64,000 bases of DNA from Todiramphus chloris collaris (GCA_025345505.1 JANVCC010000270.1:3020269-3084268), one strand, 5' to 3'. Counted from the stretch's first letter, positions 27,588 through 40,964 are shown. Notes: a model not told the origin generated them from the sequence alone. Made by a program: numbers and translations.

Positions 27588-27622
27588 CCCCCCCCCCAAA
27601 AAAAAAAAAAAAAAAAAAAAAA
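27588..27622. repeat. C10-A25 homopolymer junction
   Basis: Ten C residues are followed directly by 25 A residues and then TAAACA. No retroposon body is recognised next to the A tract. Confidence 0.9.
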
Positions 27623-27786
27623 TAAACAAGCTATGTTCCTGGAGCTAAACATGCAAACATATGGTCCCACCTTATCTTAGACTGAGCAGTGAGTTCCTGT
27701 GAGATCAGCCTTCGTGTGACTATAGCACTGGGCAGGGAAAGGATGGCAGAGTCATCGGGCTGGTGTGGAGGAGCTTGCTCTGCCTG

Positions 27787-27836
27787 CATCCATCCATCCA
27801 TCCATCCATCCATCCATCCATCCATCCATCCATCCA
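27787..27836. repeat. (CATC)n tetranucleotide microsatellite
   Basis: Fifty bases consist of about 12.5 perfect CATC units. The reverse strand reads as a repeating Met-Asp-Gly-Trp frame, which is a product of the repeat and not a protein. Confidence 0.97.
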
Positions 27837-30773
27837 AGTCTGTTGCTTGAAGTCTCAGGATCTGCAGCTGGTCATTGCCTAATATAACAGGTTATTTACT
27901 TGATGGGCTCCATCCAACGATGTTCAGCGCTGCTGAGTGAAGTCACACGTGAAAAGGTTAACAAGTGAAAGACAGATACTCAATCTTACAGCAACAGGAT
28001 TCATTCCAGTGCTGGTAATCCTTGAATCAAGACCTGTTATCAATAATGAACACAGACTTAGGGGGATTCACTCTCTAAAGCAACAGCTGATCTCATAAGC
28101 TAAGGAAGGATGGAGAGCAGCCTGAGACCTTGCAATCTTTATCCAGTGCAGGCATTGCTTCCTCACCAAGCAGCTGCTTTTGGATCCCAGGAGTTAGAAG
28201 CAGTCAGCACTGCAAAGTGAACTCATTGCCTAAGTGTAATCTCCTTCTTATCATAAAGGGTTACGTTTATTACATTTTGAGATGACTAGGGGCAGAATCC
28301 CTGGTCTTGCATGTTCCCAAGGAAGCTTCATTTACCAATGGCATGCACTGAGAAACGTAAGACATTTCTTCCAGTAAAGAGCTTGCAGTGGCCATATCCC
28401 CATATCCATCCTGGTGTAATTCCCAGATGGCTTTGTGAAGGTCTGAAGAAGCCAAGGAGTAAATAAACTCATTCTCTGTCACATTTACAGTCGCTTCTTC
28501 AAGAAGGACTGCCTTGATTGCTGTCTGTCTCTGTTGTTCCCAGGTGGGTTCACACAGAACTCCTTAAATGATGTCAAGTGTGGAGGGAGATGAAACAGTG
28601 ATATATATTGGCTCTCAAGTTATTGGGAGATATCTTGATTTTATTTCTTCTGGCACCAGTAGTCACTCTTTGTCTTCTGTTTAGCATGGAGAAACACAAC
28701 ACAATATACCCTCACAAGGCTGAAAAAAAGATTCATGTTCTCCTAGAGCATCAGGTGCTCACTACAGCCAGCAATTCATAAATCTCAGATGTCAGGGTGC
28801 TTATTCTGATTCTACGCTACTATACAGAAAGACCATGAAAATTGGATGTGAGAACGCCAAGACTTCTGTCTCCAAACTGAGCTTAAATATTAAAGAAAAA
28901 GAAAACAAAAATAGAAGATTTCCCTCTACCTTGGCACTTCCAGGTTTGGAAAGAACAAAGTACTGACTCAAGTGTACATATTTACTTTTAGAAAGGTTAA
29001 TTCAGAGGATTTAATTGTAGGCATTCATAAGGTTTTGTTTGCAATCCTTAATCTAACAAGCTGGCAAGAAGTCTTTCACCATTTGAAATAGACTTTTCAG
29101 TTGATAAACTTTAGCCCAAGAGCACGAAGGCCCCAACAGAAGCTAACTGAAATAGTCCCTTTGTGTTCTGTGGACACCGAGTCAGGCTCTAGGTGCTTTT
29201 GCTGTTGTCTATTCACCCAGTGCCAAGGCAAAATAGAGGTACTTTTGTCTCATTCTTCAGAAAAAAAAGGACACACAGTCCTCTCCCAGCTTAGTATCAG
29301 GGTCCAGAGTGCTCTAGGACAGAGAGAACAAATGATCATCCCATGCTTACACAGGTAAAATAACACACAAACATTGCTTCCAGTGCAATGCTTGGCTGCC
29401 TAGTGAGTGAGGATATTCCAAAGGCATTAAGTTCATTTTTATTATTTTAAAAAACCCCAAAATAATAATGGAAAAATACACCAGAAAAGCATATAAGACA
29501 CATTTGCAATTCATTCTCCATTTTCTTCCCTGGAATTCAAGCATACCTCTTAGAACAAATGGTCTGAGGCTTGGGACAGTAATAAGTCTTTGATTTGAAT
29601 ATCATTTTGAAAGAATCACACATCTCTAAAAGATTACGGAAATATAACTTTTATTTTAATGCGAGTAGTATTTTACTGGACCCTGGCAGGGTATTAGAGA
29701 AATTACCATTTTCTCATTAGTCTAACTGCCAACTAGCTCTTCTTACTTTCCTTTTCTGCACAATGGAGGGTGTCTCAGACAAAACGCTACTTAATCAAAT
29801 TAATTAAGAGGGAGTAGATTTCTAAAGAATGAGGTTCATAAGGAATCAGGCCAGAAACTTTGCATGTCCAAGACTTCAAATACTTCCTTAAGTTGCTCAG
29901 ACTTCAGTGGTATTTAATTGCTTTCTTGAGGCAGGTCCTAAGAGTGTGGCTTTGGGATTAAAGCAAGGAAAATTTTTGTTAGACAAACAAGTGCCATCAA
30001 ATGGATTTATGAAAACACGGAATTGTTACTGAACTTCTTGTCAAAGTAATTTCCTTCAAGAACATTCAGCTCTGCCAGTTCCTTCATTTTTTTTTTAATT
30101 AAACATTTTGACAATTCAGGTTGAAACAACCATTTGTTTCAAAACTCCTTCAGTCACAAAGTCTGAAATCAAAACCACATCTGACTTGGTCTTTTTCTAA
30201 TCAATTGTTCAGAATAACCGAGTTTTGTGCCAAACTGCAACAATTATTTTCTGAACTGTCAGAACTGCTGATAAATGCAAAAAGGAAGCAACTAGAATAA
30301 AAGCAGCCCATGTACAGGATTCAAAATTTCTGGGCCACAAAAAGAAAATCCTTCATGGGTATTTTATTACAAATTAGCTTATTCAATTGTCATAGGCAGT
30401 TATGTAAACTGCTGTGAATAGAGTAGTGAAACAGTTTATTTTGGTATATATATTAAAAACAATACTTATTTCTTCAACTGTGATGTATTCATCTGTATTC
30501 CATTCTAGGGAGAAATGTCTAGTTATTAGTCACTTGTGATTAATAGTTCATCATGCAGTGCTCGCTGTAACAACTCACCCAGGAACCACCCGTTGTGTCA
30601 GGCTTTGTACAAACCCGGATTGGGATACATTACAGCTTGGTCCAGGTCTGCTGGACCTCTGTTGTGATGGGATCCCATTGTGGCATCCAGCATTATACAA
30701 AGGATGGGGGTAGAAATTAGTTCCAGGCTAGGATCTAGCTCAGGAACCCTCTCCAGAGACAGTCCCTTCTTAC

Positions 30774-30989
30774 CTCCTTTTCTTCAACAAGAGCTTCTCC
30801 CACCTGTAGGCTCCTGGTAATGGTCCAACCCAAAGCTTTCGGCTTTAGGAGGCACAACAGTGTTTGGGTCTCATGGCATACAGTGACTGACCACAAGCTC
30901 CAGGGTGGGGGACATAACTTCTTGTAGAGTACCTCAGACATAAGGCCCTGCTTTGTGCCACAAAGATACAGGACACATCCTCCTGTCTC
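30774..30989 (-). CDS. Candidate unrecognised internal exon (72 codons)
   Basis: On the minus strand a pyrimidine-rich acceptor (CTTCTAGCCTTAAG) is followed by 216 bp without a stop, ending at a strong donor (AAGGAG|GTAAGA). Both ends are in phase 0. The translation starts ETGGCVLYLCGTKQG, contains CPPPWSLWSVTVC and ends GEALVEEKE. The WSLWS-containing part faintly recalls a thrombospondin type 1 motif, but the rest of that domain is not visible and I do not assign it. There is no known homologue, and chance pseudo-exons of this size are possible. Confidence 0.2.
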
Positions 30990-33900
30990 CTTAAGGCTAG
31001 AAGAACTGTGTAGACCCCTGGTAAACATCATGCAGCTTAGGGCAGCTTCCCTTAGACTGATCTCACCTCCCATTCTCGAGTCCTTTGCGGGGAGTCAAGT
31101 CCTCACCTCTCACACTTATGTGCTTTAAGGAGAGCTGGTTTCATTTGCACTTACTCAGAGTGAGTTGATGCTGGCAACAAAGTCAACTTTCTCGCATGAA
31201 GCAGCACATCTGTTTGAAATGGTTTCTAACTCTTTTTTTGGCAAAGAGGTCGGCTGGGGGGAACCAAAGCTCTTCACCATGTGTGTTCTCAGGCGGGACA
31301 TGGAGGGAAGGGGATGGAGGCATGCAGGGGAGGAGGCCTATCCACAGCTAACAGTCCTTTCCTCCAGCAGAGCTCTTGAAGAGGAAGCCATCAAACCTGC
31401 CAAGAATAGGTCTTTATTTCCTTTGCTTTTTCACAGATCTGTGATTCAGAGGGTGTACGATGAAAACGTGTCAGTCTCCTCTCAAAGGACAGCTATGGTG
31501 TGCGTGACATTCATGGAAACCACTGCAATCTGTGACTTGCAGCAACCTCTGAAAGCTCACCTCTATCTCCACTTACCCATTCTCTCCCTTTTTAATCCCC
31601 TGTAGCACCATCTTATTGCCAGGTCTCTAAGGAGAGGTGCCAAATAGGGTGAAATAACTCCAACACTTCCATAGAACACAAGCTACCTCATTCAGAAGTC
31701 AAGTTTAAAAGCCTTACAAAAGATTTCTTTATTCTACTGTTTTGGGTTTTGGTTTTTTTTAAGCGAAATGAAAGCAATAATGAGCAAAAATTAAGTGGAA
31801 TTGGCTGAGATGGAGGAGAAACAGCCCAGCTAGGATGTCACAAGACCCCACAGAAAAAGTTGGACAGAGGTGCTTCTGAAACCAGCTATACAGAAATGAA
31901 AGTCGTGTAACAAAATCAAAAGCAACACGCTGCAGATTTTTGTCCTAATTGTTCAAAAATGTTCTCTCCCCCTCTCAGTCCTTCTAGTCCAAGGCTGAGC
32001 CCAAAGCAAATTTTTACAGTAGAGTTATAAACCCACGAAAATGGAGGTTTATAAGGGAAACACTGGCACAAGCCTAACTAAGGGTGGTGTGCCATGGGGT
32101 GCCTCTGTAATAAAAACAAAGTCTCTGCACCTGTCTGCCAGTCAGAATAGCCAGGAATACGCCCAAAAAAAGAGATGGGAGGAGACGAAGCATCAGCAGC
32201 ATTAGCTTTCTGAGATAAAACAAGTACACAAAGTCCTACGCTGTAAAGGATTAGAAACAAATAATTTGTCAGAGCTTTGCATAAATACAGAATGGGAGCC
32301 ACACTTTGAGAAAACGATGGGTTATTAAGGTATGGAATTTAATATCATTGTCAATCTATAAAACTTTTACAACCTAGTCTTATTTGCACAGAGATTACAT
32401 CCCCAAAGCTCACTGCCAAAGACACATGTTAATAAGCTCACAACTTTTAATTAAGCAATATGTATAAGTAGATTCCCATTAAGCTGTGATTTGTGGGCTA
32501 GTTCATTACAGTGGGTTCCAGCCACCAGACACATATTCAATACAAATCAAGCAGCCTGCATATTATCCAGCTTAATGTGAGCCTACTTGGGATATTTTAT
32601 CACCAGTTCAGATTGGTGGTTCAGAGAACTATATTTTTTTTCTAAGACTGGGGGCAGCGACCAGAACTTTATAATGACCCCATGTTGTTTTCTTAATGAA
32701 ACTATCCATCTGAATTGTTTAGTTGCAACCGGTAATTATTCATACAGTTAATCATAGTTCTATTATATACAAGATATACATGACATTCAGCCAGAACACA
32801 TTTGCGCTCGTTGGAATTAAATGAATTAAAATAAGAAATAAAAGAAGGAAATAGGAATATTAAAGACATGGAACAATAAAAATAATTCACGTGCTCTACT
32901 CCAAAAAGATTGACGACAACGTTTTCCAGATCTTGGAATCACTCTCTTCTGAGTTCCTGAGTTAGGCTAAAATTTCTGTTCCCAGTTTGTACCACAGGGT
33001 TTCAAGTAGAATCTTTTTGATCAGCTTTACTCCTGACAGTGTGCTGTGCCACTTCACATCTTTCTTGCGTAGACAGATTTCCCATTGATTATATCAGCAG
33101 GGAGGACTGAACAGCCATCTGATGCACCAGCCTTAAAAATAAGGTGGCTATTTTGCAATATTTAACCTTTTTTTTTTTTCCCCAGGAGTTATAAGTTTGT
33201 GGATCCTAACCTAGGATAAATTACTACAGGCAGATTTTTGGAAAATAACATTTCATCACAGACTTTTCTTCTGGTATTCCTTCCATAATAATAAATTATG
33301 GAATTAGCTTTGCTACCTATCAGGAGTGACAACTGCTGTTTTTAACAGCCCTTCCAGAAAGGATTCTACTATACTTAACTGTAACGAAATATCTTTTTTA
33401 TTTACTGACTGAACTTTTCCCTGTAACCTCTCTTTAAACCCCATAAAACCACCACACAAAATATTTAGGGCCAATTCTACTTTAAAGTATATTTTCTATT
33501 TTGCTACTGAAATATTCTCTAAACACAGAATTCTAGACAACATAATGATACTATCAAGAGCTGCCCAGTATTTATTTGGAAAGCAGAACTTGCCACCCAA
33601 CCCCAGATCTGGGGTCCACCTCATTTGGTATCTTGCTAACAGCAGCAGATAGATGTGAGGTTTTATGAAATCAGAGTGGAAATGAATTCCAGTAGAGAAG
33701 ACTCCAGGCTGAAAGGAGGGAGCTCCTGAGGAGGAGATGTGAACTACGAATCAAGAAGACAAGGAGAGGAAAAAGATCATAATTAGCTATAGCTCTAAAC
33801 GTAACCAGAAGAATTTTTCAATCAATATGGTAAGCTGCTTGTAGCCAATTAAAAGACTGTAAAGTAGGGACAATGCCATATGTAAATTAGGCCAGTCTCA

Positions 33901-35229
33901 TAAAAAGAGCCTTAAAGCAGTGTTGCATAGTTCATGAATTGATTTTCCTTGAAGGCTGAAGAAAAAGGAGCTGCAATAAGCCAGTCCTATAGTAACAAAA
34001 GAGGTACCTCAGGGAACTCCATCAGCTGCAAATGGTACAGTCAGGAGGTTTACACATCCCTTTTTTTGTCAAAGTTTCACCCCACCTCACCAACTTCCAG
34101 AGGATCGTGCTGGTGCACGACTATAATGAAGACTTTAATTTTTTTTAATGATTACACTATTTTTGAGCTAACTTAAGCAATGGAGCCCTGGGAAAAAAAA
34201 TGCACCTCTACCTTCAGCTTTAAGTCGCTTCTGAACGCCCACACTTTGCCTCATGGGACACAGCAGCATTCGGAGGAGCCAGGAAACTATCATAGATGCC
34301 AGAAGCTGAAGAGTTAAAGCCAGTCTCCTACAGCCCACAGAGAAAGCGTGGAGTCAAGGGAAACACCCAGACATATAGCTGTTGAGACAGGAGCAACATT
34401 ACAGCCATTAAAATCAAATGTCAAAGAAGGAACAATGCCTATTAGCTTTTAGAAACCCAAAATGAACAGTTCAGCTTTATCAAACAAATGGGTTGCACGA
34501 TCCAATTACTAACTTCTGATAAGCACCATGTCAATTTTGAAATTGGACTGCTGAGTCTCGTGGAGAAGAGAAAATAAATCTGAGTTATCCACATAACAAG
34601 GATAAAAGGAAGCCAAACTATTACAATCCTGACCTAATTACCCAGGCAAATCACTCTCCTTTCAGGAGCACTGTAAAGCCAGTGAAAACACTGTAGCCTT
34701 CGCTGACGAAGCTCTGACCTTGCACGAGGCCCCTTTCCTCTCCCATTCAGGTCCCATCTGATCAGAATCCTTCAGAAACCCTCCAATTGGGTCCTCCCCT
34801 CAAAGCAGTATCAGTTGCAGGATCTTTTTGTTTCCTCTGACCCAGGAATATCACAGCAAGGGCTGAGGATGCCCCAGCTGAGCGGGCACAGCAGAGCCTG
34901 CAGAAGGGACTCCCCATCCACCGTGCACAATCGGCCACCGCCACGTAGAGCTGGAGTGCCAGAGAAAGCCAAGATCGTGACCAACAGCCTAGCTGCTTTC
35001 TGAGGGGAACACCCGTTGTGTTCAGGGACGATGCAAAGGCTTCCATTCCTTCTTCAGTGTTGTTAAGTCTGAAGCAGGTCAGCAGCTCCCATTTTAGTGC
35101 TGTTCTCTACCCCAAGGTAGCTGTAGATTCAATGTGGGTTGGATTTCTCTCTGAGAAGACAAAAGGAATTATGGACACAGCAGCAGAGGAGTGTGTCATT
35201 AAAAGAATCATAATAAAACCTCATAAATG

Positions 35230-35490
35230 ACAGGACAAGGGGTGATGGTTTTAAACCGAAAGAGGAATGATTTACACTAGATGTAAGGAAGACATTTTTT
35301 ACACTGAGAGTGGTGAAATACTGGCCCAGGTTGCCCAGAGAGGTAGTGGCTGCCCCATCCCTGGCACCATTGCAGGGGAGGTTGCCCGGGGCTCTGAGCA
35401 CCCTGCTCTAGCTGCAGATGGCCCTGCTCCCTGCAGGGGGGTTGCACTAGATGACCTTTTGAGGTCCCTTCCCACCCAAAACATTCTATA
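35230..35490 (+). mobile_element. CR1 LINE 3' fragment, forward orientation
   Basis: About 260 bp of CR1 in forward orientation: it begins in the 'ACAAGGGGTGATGGTTTTAA' block, passes 'GGTTGCCCAGAGAGGTAGTG', 'CTGCAGATGGCCCTGCTCCC', and ends with 'GAGGTCCCTTCCCACCC' and ACATTCTATA. Its reverse complement matches the copies at 13250 and 56519, so it belongs to the same lineage on the opposite strand. Confidence 0.94.
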
Positions 35491-35966
35491 CGTATATATT
35501 GTTGCCACATACCTGGGTGAAACCTTGAACTAAGTATAGGTAACATTCCCTTTGCCTTCCCCCTATATCCTGCCAAAGCTGAAAGAGGGCACATATCACC
35601 AGGGGAATGGCAATATTAAGAGATAAAGTGAATGCTTTAGTAGGATTATTTATGAATTTTAAAACATGGAACTGCTTAATGACTTTGCTGGGAGCATAAA
35701 CCACTATAAAGCCCAGCAAGTTCCCTTAGTGGACAGACATCAGCTTTGATCTATTAAATTGACACTTTATGTCTTGCCTGCTCCCATACAGGGTATCACG
35801 GGTACCTTTCTACATCAGTGTCTTAGATGAGCTTTCAGAGCAAATCTTCCCAATGTCTCCACTTACTGCGCCTTCTGCTTTGGAATGGGCAGTCCTGGGG
35901 CACGATCACTTGGTTCCTTAGTTGAAATTAGGCAGGAAGATTATTCCAATTTATTCCTGAAAGTTT

Positions 35967-36010
35967 ATTCAAGGTGCAGACGGACCATCTCATTCAGGTG
36001 CAGACGGACC
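35967..36010. repeat. Two-copy tandem duplication of a ~20-bp word
   Basis: ATTCAAGGTGCAGACGGACC and ATTCAGGTGCAGACGGACC occur 25 bp apart (one base different in length), consistent with a small local duplication. Confidence 0.9.
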
Positions 36011-36846
36011 GTTTTTTCCATCTCAGTTTAAAACAAGCATTAAAGTCCACGTTTCATCCCCAGCCACTTAGCCATCTTTGAGGACTCTCACCTGAAAGAT
36101 CTCTCTAACCACTCACAACATTTGTAGTCAAATAAGAAACAAAGGTCTTCCAAATAAGCCTTCAAATCAGACAGAGAGCAGAAATCCACCTCAGCTGCAG
36201 CTTGGATGAAGGAATGACAGCATCACTCCCACGTGTCCTCACCACCCTCCTCTCAAAGATGACTGCTGCTGGTAGAGTTGCTCATGCGAACGCTCTCTCA
36301 CCTGGTTTGGGTAAAAGGGCCCTGCAAAGCTTGTGTGGCTGGAACAGAAGGTATTTGCTGCTTATCCTGAGATGGGTGAGGAAGAACTCCCACGAGAGCT
36401 GCTCCTGCATGGAAGAGCAGCTGCAGATGATCTCTTCAGGTGGTACAGCTGCGCTCATAGGAGAGCTTGGGTCCACAGCAACAGCAAGGCTAGAAGAGGA
36501 AAGCTGAAAACTAGAAACCTGAATTCAACAGCTCTTAATGTGGTCTCCCTGTTTTCTCCTTGGAGCAAGTGGTGCCTGTACCGGCTCTTTCAATGTTCCC
36601 TGCAAAACCCCTCTGCTTGTCAGAGGCACCAGAATTGTTTAAGCCCTCAGCTTAAAAACACAGCCCCAGCCTTGAGTAAAAGGTTGTGTTCCTGATGAGC
36701 TGGATTCATGTGCATAAGGCCATTGACTGAAAGGGAAAAGCCAGCATTTCAGAGCTGTCAGTAGGTCAATGTAATGTGTTGAGCTTTCCGGTGCCAGTGC
36801 AATTTCTGGACCCAAAATAGAAGCAATTCTAAAACGAAATGTAAGG

Positions 36847-36886
36847 AAAAAAAGAAAAAAAAAAAGGGGGGGGGGGGGGGAGGAGG
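36847..36886. repeat. Poly(A)/poly(G) tract with G15
   Basis: An A-rich run (36847-36865) is followed directly by 15 G residues (36866-36880) and AGGAGG. The G run is long enough for G-quadruplex formation and is also a place where base-calling length errors are common. Confidence 0.9.
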
Positions 36887-37221
36887 TTGGTAAATAGGAG
36901 GAAAATAGGAGGCTGTATGAAATTCCTGTCCACCGTTTGTTACAGAAAAAACATCACGTGGTGAGACCATTAAAAATTTCAGGCTTTTCCCCTTGTACTT
37001 TCAAAGATTCTATGACAAAGTAACGTATGTGCTCCCGTAGCTTAGAGCTTCTCTAATATATTCACAGATTATATGTGTGGAAAAAGGCAAAAGAAGCATT
37101 CAGACCCTGGGTTTTAATTGCAAAATAGGAAATAAGGACTTAAGCAGCATAGACAACAGTCAAAACTCTGAAAAGGTTTGAAATACAGAACCTTGCCACT
37201 GAAATCTGTCCCGTGTTATAG

Positions 37222-37268
37222 ACAGATATATAACAGATATATAGACAAAGATATATAGACATAGATAG
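37222..37268. repeat. Degenerate AGATATA-rich tandem repeat
   Basis: Several imperfect units of the form ACAGATATATA / AGACAAAGATATAT follow one another. Confidence 0.8.
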
Positions 37269-38656
37269 TTCTGTACTGATAAGCACACACAAACACATTC
37301 ATGCACTGCTTGTAGATGCAACGATAGCTGTATAGCACTGCAAATTCAATGTGGTTGTGTTTTCCTCTGCATGAAATTCTACAATTTATATGAAACAATA
37401 ATGTGAGGGGTCCTTTATTATTTTATTACATAAGGACCCTCTGCCTTTGGAGTAGGAAGCTATTATAAATATATGTCGTAGTGCAGATGAGGAACTTCTC
37501 CAATTTCATTAACAAGTAGTGAGATCTGTGCATGTACCTCATATATATATAACATACATCTGTAACATACAGAATGTTTTAGAAATATGCCCTATTATGT
37601 CTAGTTAAGTCAACCCTGTGTCATTATTTCATATTAGTGTATATGACAGGATTGGCATACCCAGAAAAGAAGCATCAGAACCATTCCATGTCAGCCACGA
37701 AAATGAAAAGAAAAAAAAAAGGAATTCTCTATTTTGCAAACTAGGTTAATACCACATCCTTAAATATTTCGAGAAAAAAAGGTTATATTAGTACCAAAAA
37801 GATCGTGTGCTGTTTAAAAGTTTGGAGAAGTACTTTGAATAAAGATCTTGTTAAACAAGAAAAAAAGAAAACCACGACTAAACAAACTTCTGAGTGCACA
37901 TCTGAGTAGAAGATCAGGAAATGAGAATGAAAATCTGCTGTACCAAAAGAAGGAGGCATTGCTGAAACACCTTGGTTTAGAACATGCATAGTAAAAGATT
38001 GTCAATTTTTTTTTCCACAAGGAAACATTTTGAAATAAGCCAAGAGTTTACAAAATACTTTGTTTTTCAGGTCCAACATCCTACGCTGTTAAGGGAATGA
38101 GTACTCTAAAACCAGACTGATTTCACTAAGGTGTTAAGCACAAATGGAAACAGTTCTTGTTTTGGGCAGATCTCATAAATTCCTCAGCATTCCAGAAATG
38201 TAGGGCCAAAAGAAAACTCAAAACATCTCCAGCCAACCTTGGCACTAAAAATAGATAAACTCTCTCTAGCTTCCCCCATGGGTATGGTGGTTTGCCCTGC
38301 CTCCAAAAACCAGAAAGAAACAGCATTTGCAAGAAATTTAAGCTGATTGCTCCTTATCCTTCCTCCCCTGACCACAGAAAACAACTGTTCTGTCATTTTT
38401 ACAGTGACTCCCGGCAGAGGTGGTGTTTCACTCCATGTATGAGCTCCTGCAATTATGTGCTGACAGGACAGTCTTCATTTTCATCTTTTCAGTTTGTCCC
38501 TCCCTTTTCTCTTCAGAAAGAAACCAGCTTTCAAACCTCATCATAAAAGAAAACTCAGAATAGGACTTCCCAAAGAATTACACTAGGGGAAAAAAAGAAA
38601 GATTCAAGATAGCTTCATGCATTATTCTCCCTAGCCATGTCATTTTGATACTTTAC

Positions 38657-38966
38657 CTGCAATTTTCTCTCCTCATGTTTGACTTTCCTGCTGAAGATGC
38701 AGCTGTGGCTCAGACCTTGGGCCATCTCCTGCATGGGTCATTCCCAGGACTTTTGCTGTGTGGCTTCTGCCAGGTGACCCCTGTTTAGGAGGAGGTGGCT
38801 TAGGAATGGTCTGACTTTGCACAGGTTCTGTGTCTTCAGACAGCAGACCTGAGTGTCTCCCAATGGCCACTCCTGTGGAGGATGTAACGTTGCTACGTGA
38901 CACAGAATTAGGCCTCAATGTCAAAACCTCTTCTGGTGTCAATGGCCACATCTCTGTCACCTTTAA
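38657..38966 (-). CDS. Candidate unrecognised exon with stop codon (possible C-terminal exon)
   Basis: On the minus strand a pyrimidine-rich acceptor (CTTTTTGTCTGCTTAG) opens a phase-0 frame of 97 codons that ends in TGA at 38675-38673. Sixteen bases later comes a consensus-like donor (TTGCAG|GTAAAG). The product would start near LKVTEMWPLTPEEV and has a proline- and serine-rich middle (IPKPPPPKQGSPGRS) and a glutamine-rich end (LHLQQESQT). That composition would suit a cytoplasmic or disordered tail, but no family is recognised. A stop so close to a donor could mark a last coding exon with spliced 3' UTR, or simply a chance frame. Confidence 0.22.
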
Positions 38967-40964
38967 CTAAGCAGACAAAAAGTACCTATGCTGAGGATCA
39001 GGCTCCCCAGCTCTAGATTACCAGATAATAATATCCTATCAAGGAGATGTAAGAGGGAATCAGAAAAGCTCATCAAAATGTTCAGTGACATGGCAGCAGA
39101 TTTATGAGAAAAAAAGATGTCATTATAAAGAAGAAAAAAAAAAGGAAAGGTCATATTCATTAGTAAGAAAGAGAGACCTAAAGAAGGTACAGGAGACACA
39201 AATACTAGCAGATCACCAGCATTTTGGAGTTTTGTTGTTAGAGAGGGAGAGGTTTTCTTAGGGCATTTAATTAAAATGAGGTACTGCTTCTCTTTATTTT
39301 TACATTTTCAATCTTTTTATTATCATAGCAATACATCTTCAACTGCTTCCTTAAGCATTAACAGCTGATTTATTTAATAAAACCGAGGACTGAGCATCAC
39401 TGGAAATACTGCTTCCAATGGAATGTTCTCATGCTGTGATTGGTGAAGTGCTAAGTAATTTGCTTTTAATGCTAGCACATACCACTTAGCACTATATTTA
39501 ACTGAATGATGAAAATCACTCATTTTTCATCCCCTTGCTTAACTGGTGCTCAGCATAATCTATCTACTGTACTGTGAGCCTAGCTCCAGATAGATTCTAA
39601 TAGAACTTGCTCTCCAATCTACAACAAGCATTTTAATTTTTAATTCATACTTAGGTCTTTATCCTTTAATAGAACAGAACTACAGATGGGGAGTGTGTTT
39701 TAGATAATAAGAGCACAGTAGGTACCCAGGGAAACTACACCACTAAAAGGATTCTTTATTTACACTTTTCAGTAATGACTACATATATATAGCTACACGG
39801 GAGGAAATGGTTGTAAAGGAACACGGCGTAGACAGGCAATTACTATCCAACTATAACTGAGAGTTATGGATGATGTTGCTGGTAAGAGCATTTCAGAAAC
39901 TGATTTCAAAGTCCACGTCCCCCCCATATGTGTTGACCAACAAGCACGGGAAGTCACATGATGTAAGGAACCAAAATGAATAGTTAGCACGCAACATTCT
40001 CAGCACAAATGTAAGGCGAGTTTATTTAATATTTAAGAATACTTCAAATTCAATACTTCAGATTATGTTCCCTTGCAGAATTGTGTGCCTCAGATCAGGT
40101 TAAAGCCAGTGGAGCCAGACTAACGTAATTAAGGACTTAAAGTGGGCAATCAAGTCCTTCATTCTGAACAAAACCTCAGGACCAGATCCAGGTTTGTTAA
40201 AAAAAATCAGCACAGCCCCATCAGAACAGAACGTGCGGCACGTAAACTCCATCTCGCCAGAAGACTAAATAAGAGCCTGGTACCAACACCGAGGTCAAAA
40301 CCTCACAGAACCAGACTGGCATCTCTCAACTCACTGGTGGGAAACCTAGGTTATAAGGTTGCCTAAAAGGATTTTTATCATTACATTCAGTCATGTTCAG
40401 AGACAAAACCGAGGCCGTGAAAATGCACAGAGTACGACGCTGCCCGCGACACCATGTCCTCTTGGTACCATCACCCAGAAATTGCAGTAGCTTACAGATC
40501 ACCACCCTTACTCATAGCAGAGGACAGTCACATACACCAGCAAGCCCAGTGACCTCCACTGCATGGTTTGGCTCCCAGCATCTGGGGTAATTGCACACAA
40601 ATCAATTACAAAGGGAAACAAATTTTCTTCCCCAGCATCTGGGATTATCGTTGAAAAGCAAAACTTTGCTCTGGTAGAAAAAATACACAGAAGATTCCTG
40701 GGACTGGAAAGTTTTTCTTCAGTTCTTTCTTTTTTTTTCCCCCAAAAATTATCTACAATAGTTTAAAGTGTCAGCATGCAAAGCAAACATTAAAAAGGCA
40801 ATTTTATTCCTGTTACGACAGAGAACAGTCATTTAAGCAACATCTGATGCAACAGAAACCACAAAAATCACATCACTTCTTGTAGATATGCAGAAGATTT
40901 TTAACACCATTTCTGTCTGGGTGTAACTCAAACACACACCCACACTCACAGAAATCAATTAAAA

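Larger units (their letters stand above)
26228..35229. other. Unique DNA with simple repeats, no recognised gene
   Basis: This 9-kb stretch shows no interspersed repeat that I recognise. From about 26340 to 27010 the plus strand is unusually purine-rich. Two simple repeats are listed separately (27588 and 27787). A 9-bp-arm inverted repeat lies at 33281-33303. Two exon-like segments (30774-30989 minus, 31437-31605 plus) are described elsewhere. Confidence 0.5.

Noticed and set aside
27588-27622. A25 tract as the tail of a processed pseudogene or SINE
   Set aside because: No gene-like or SINE body and no target duplication are visible beside it, and it is preceded by a C run.
27631-27837. Minus-strand frame beginning with repeated Met-Asp-Gly-Trp
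   Set aside because: It is the translation of a CATC microsatellite, not a protein.
35277-35594. Minus-strand frame of 105 codons with QLEQGAQSPGQPP-like residues
   Set aside because: The same residues recur at 13271-13597 and 56564-56779. They are the plus- or minus-strand translation of one CR1 lineage, not a gene family.
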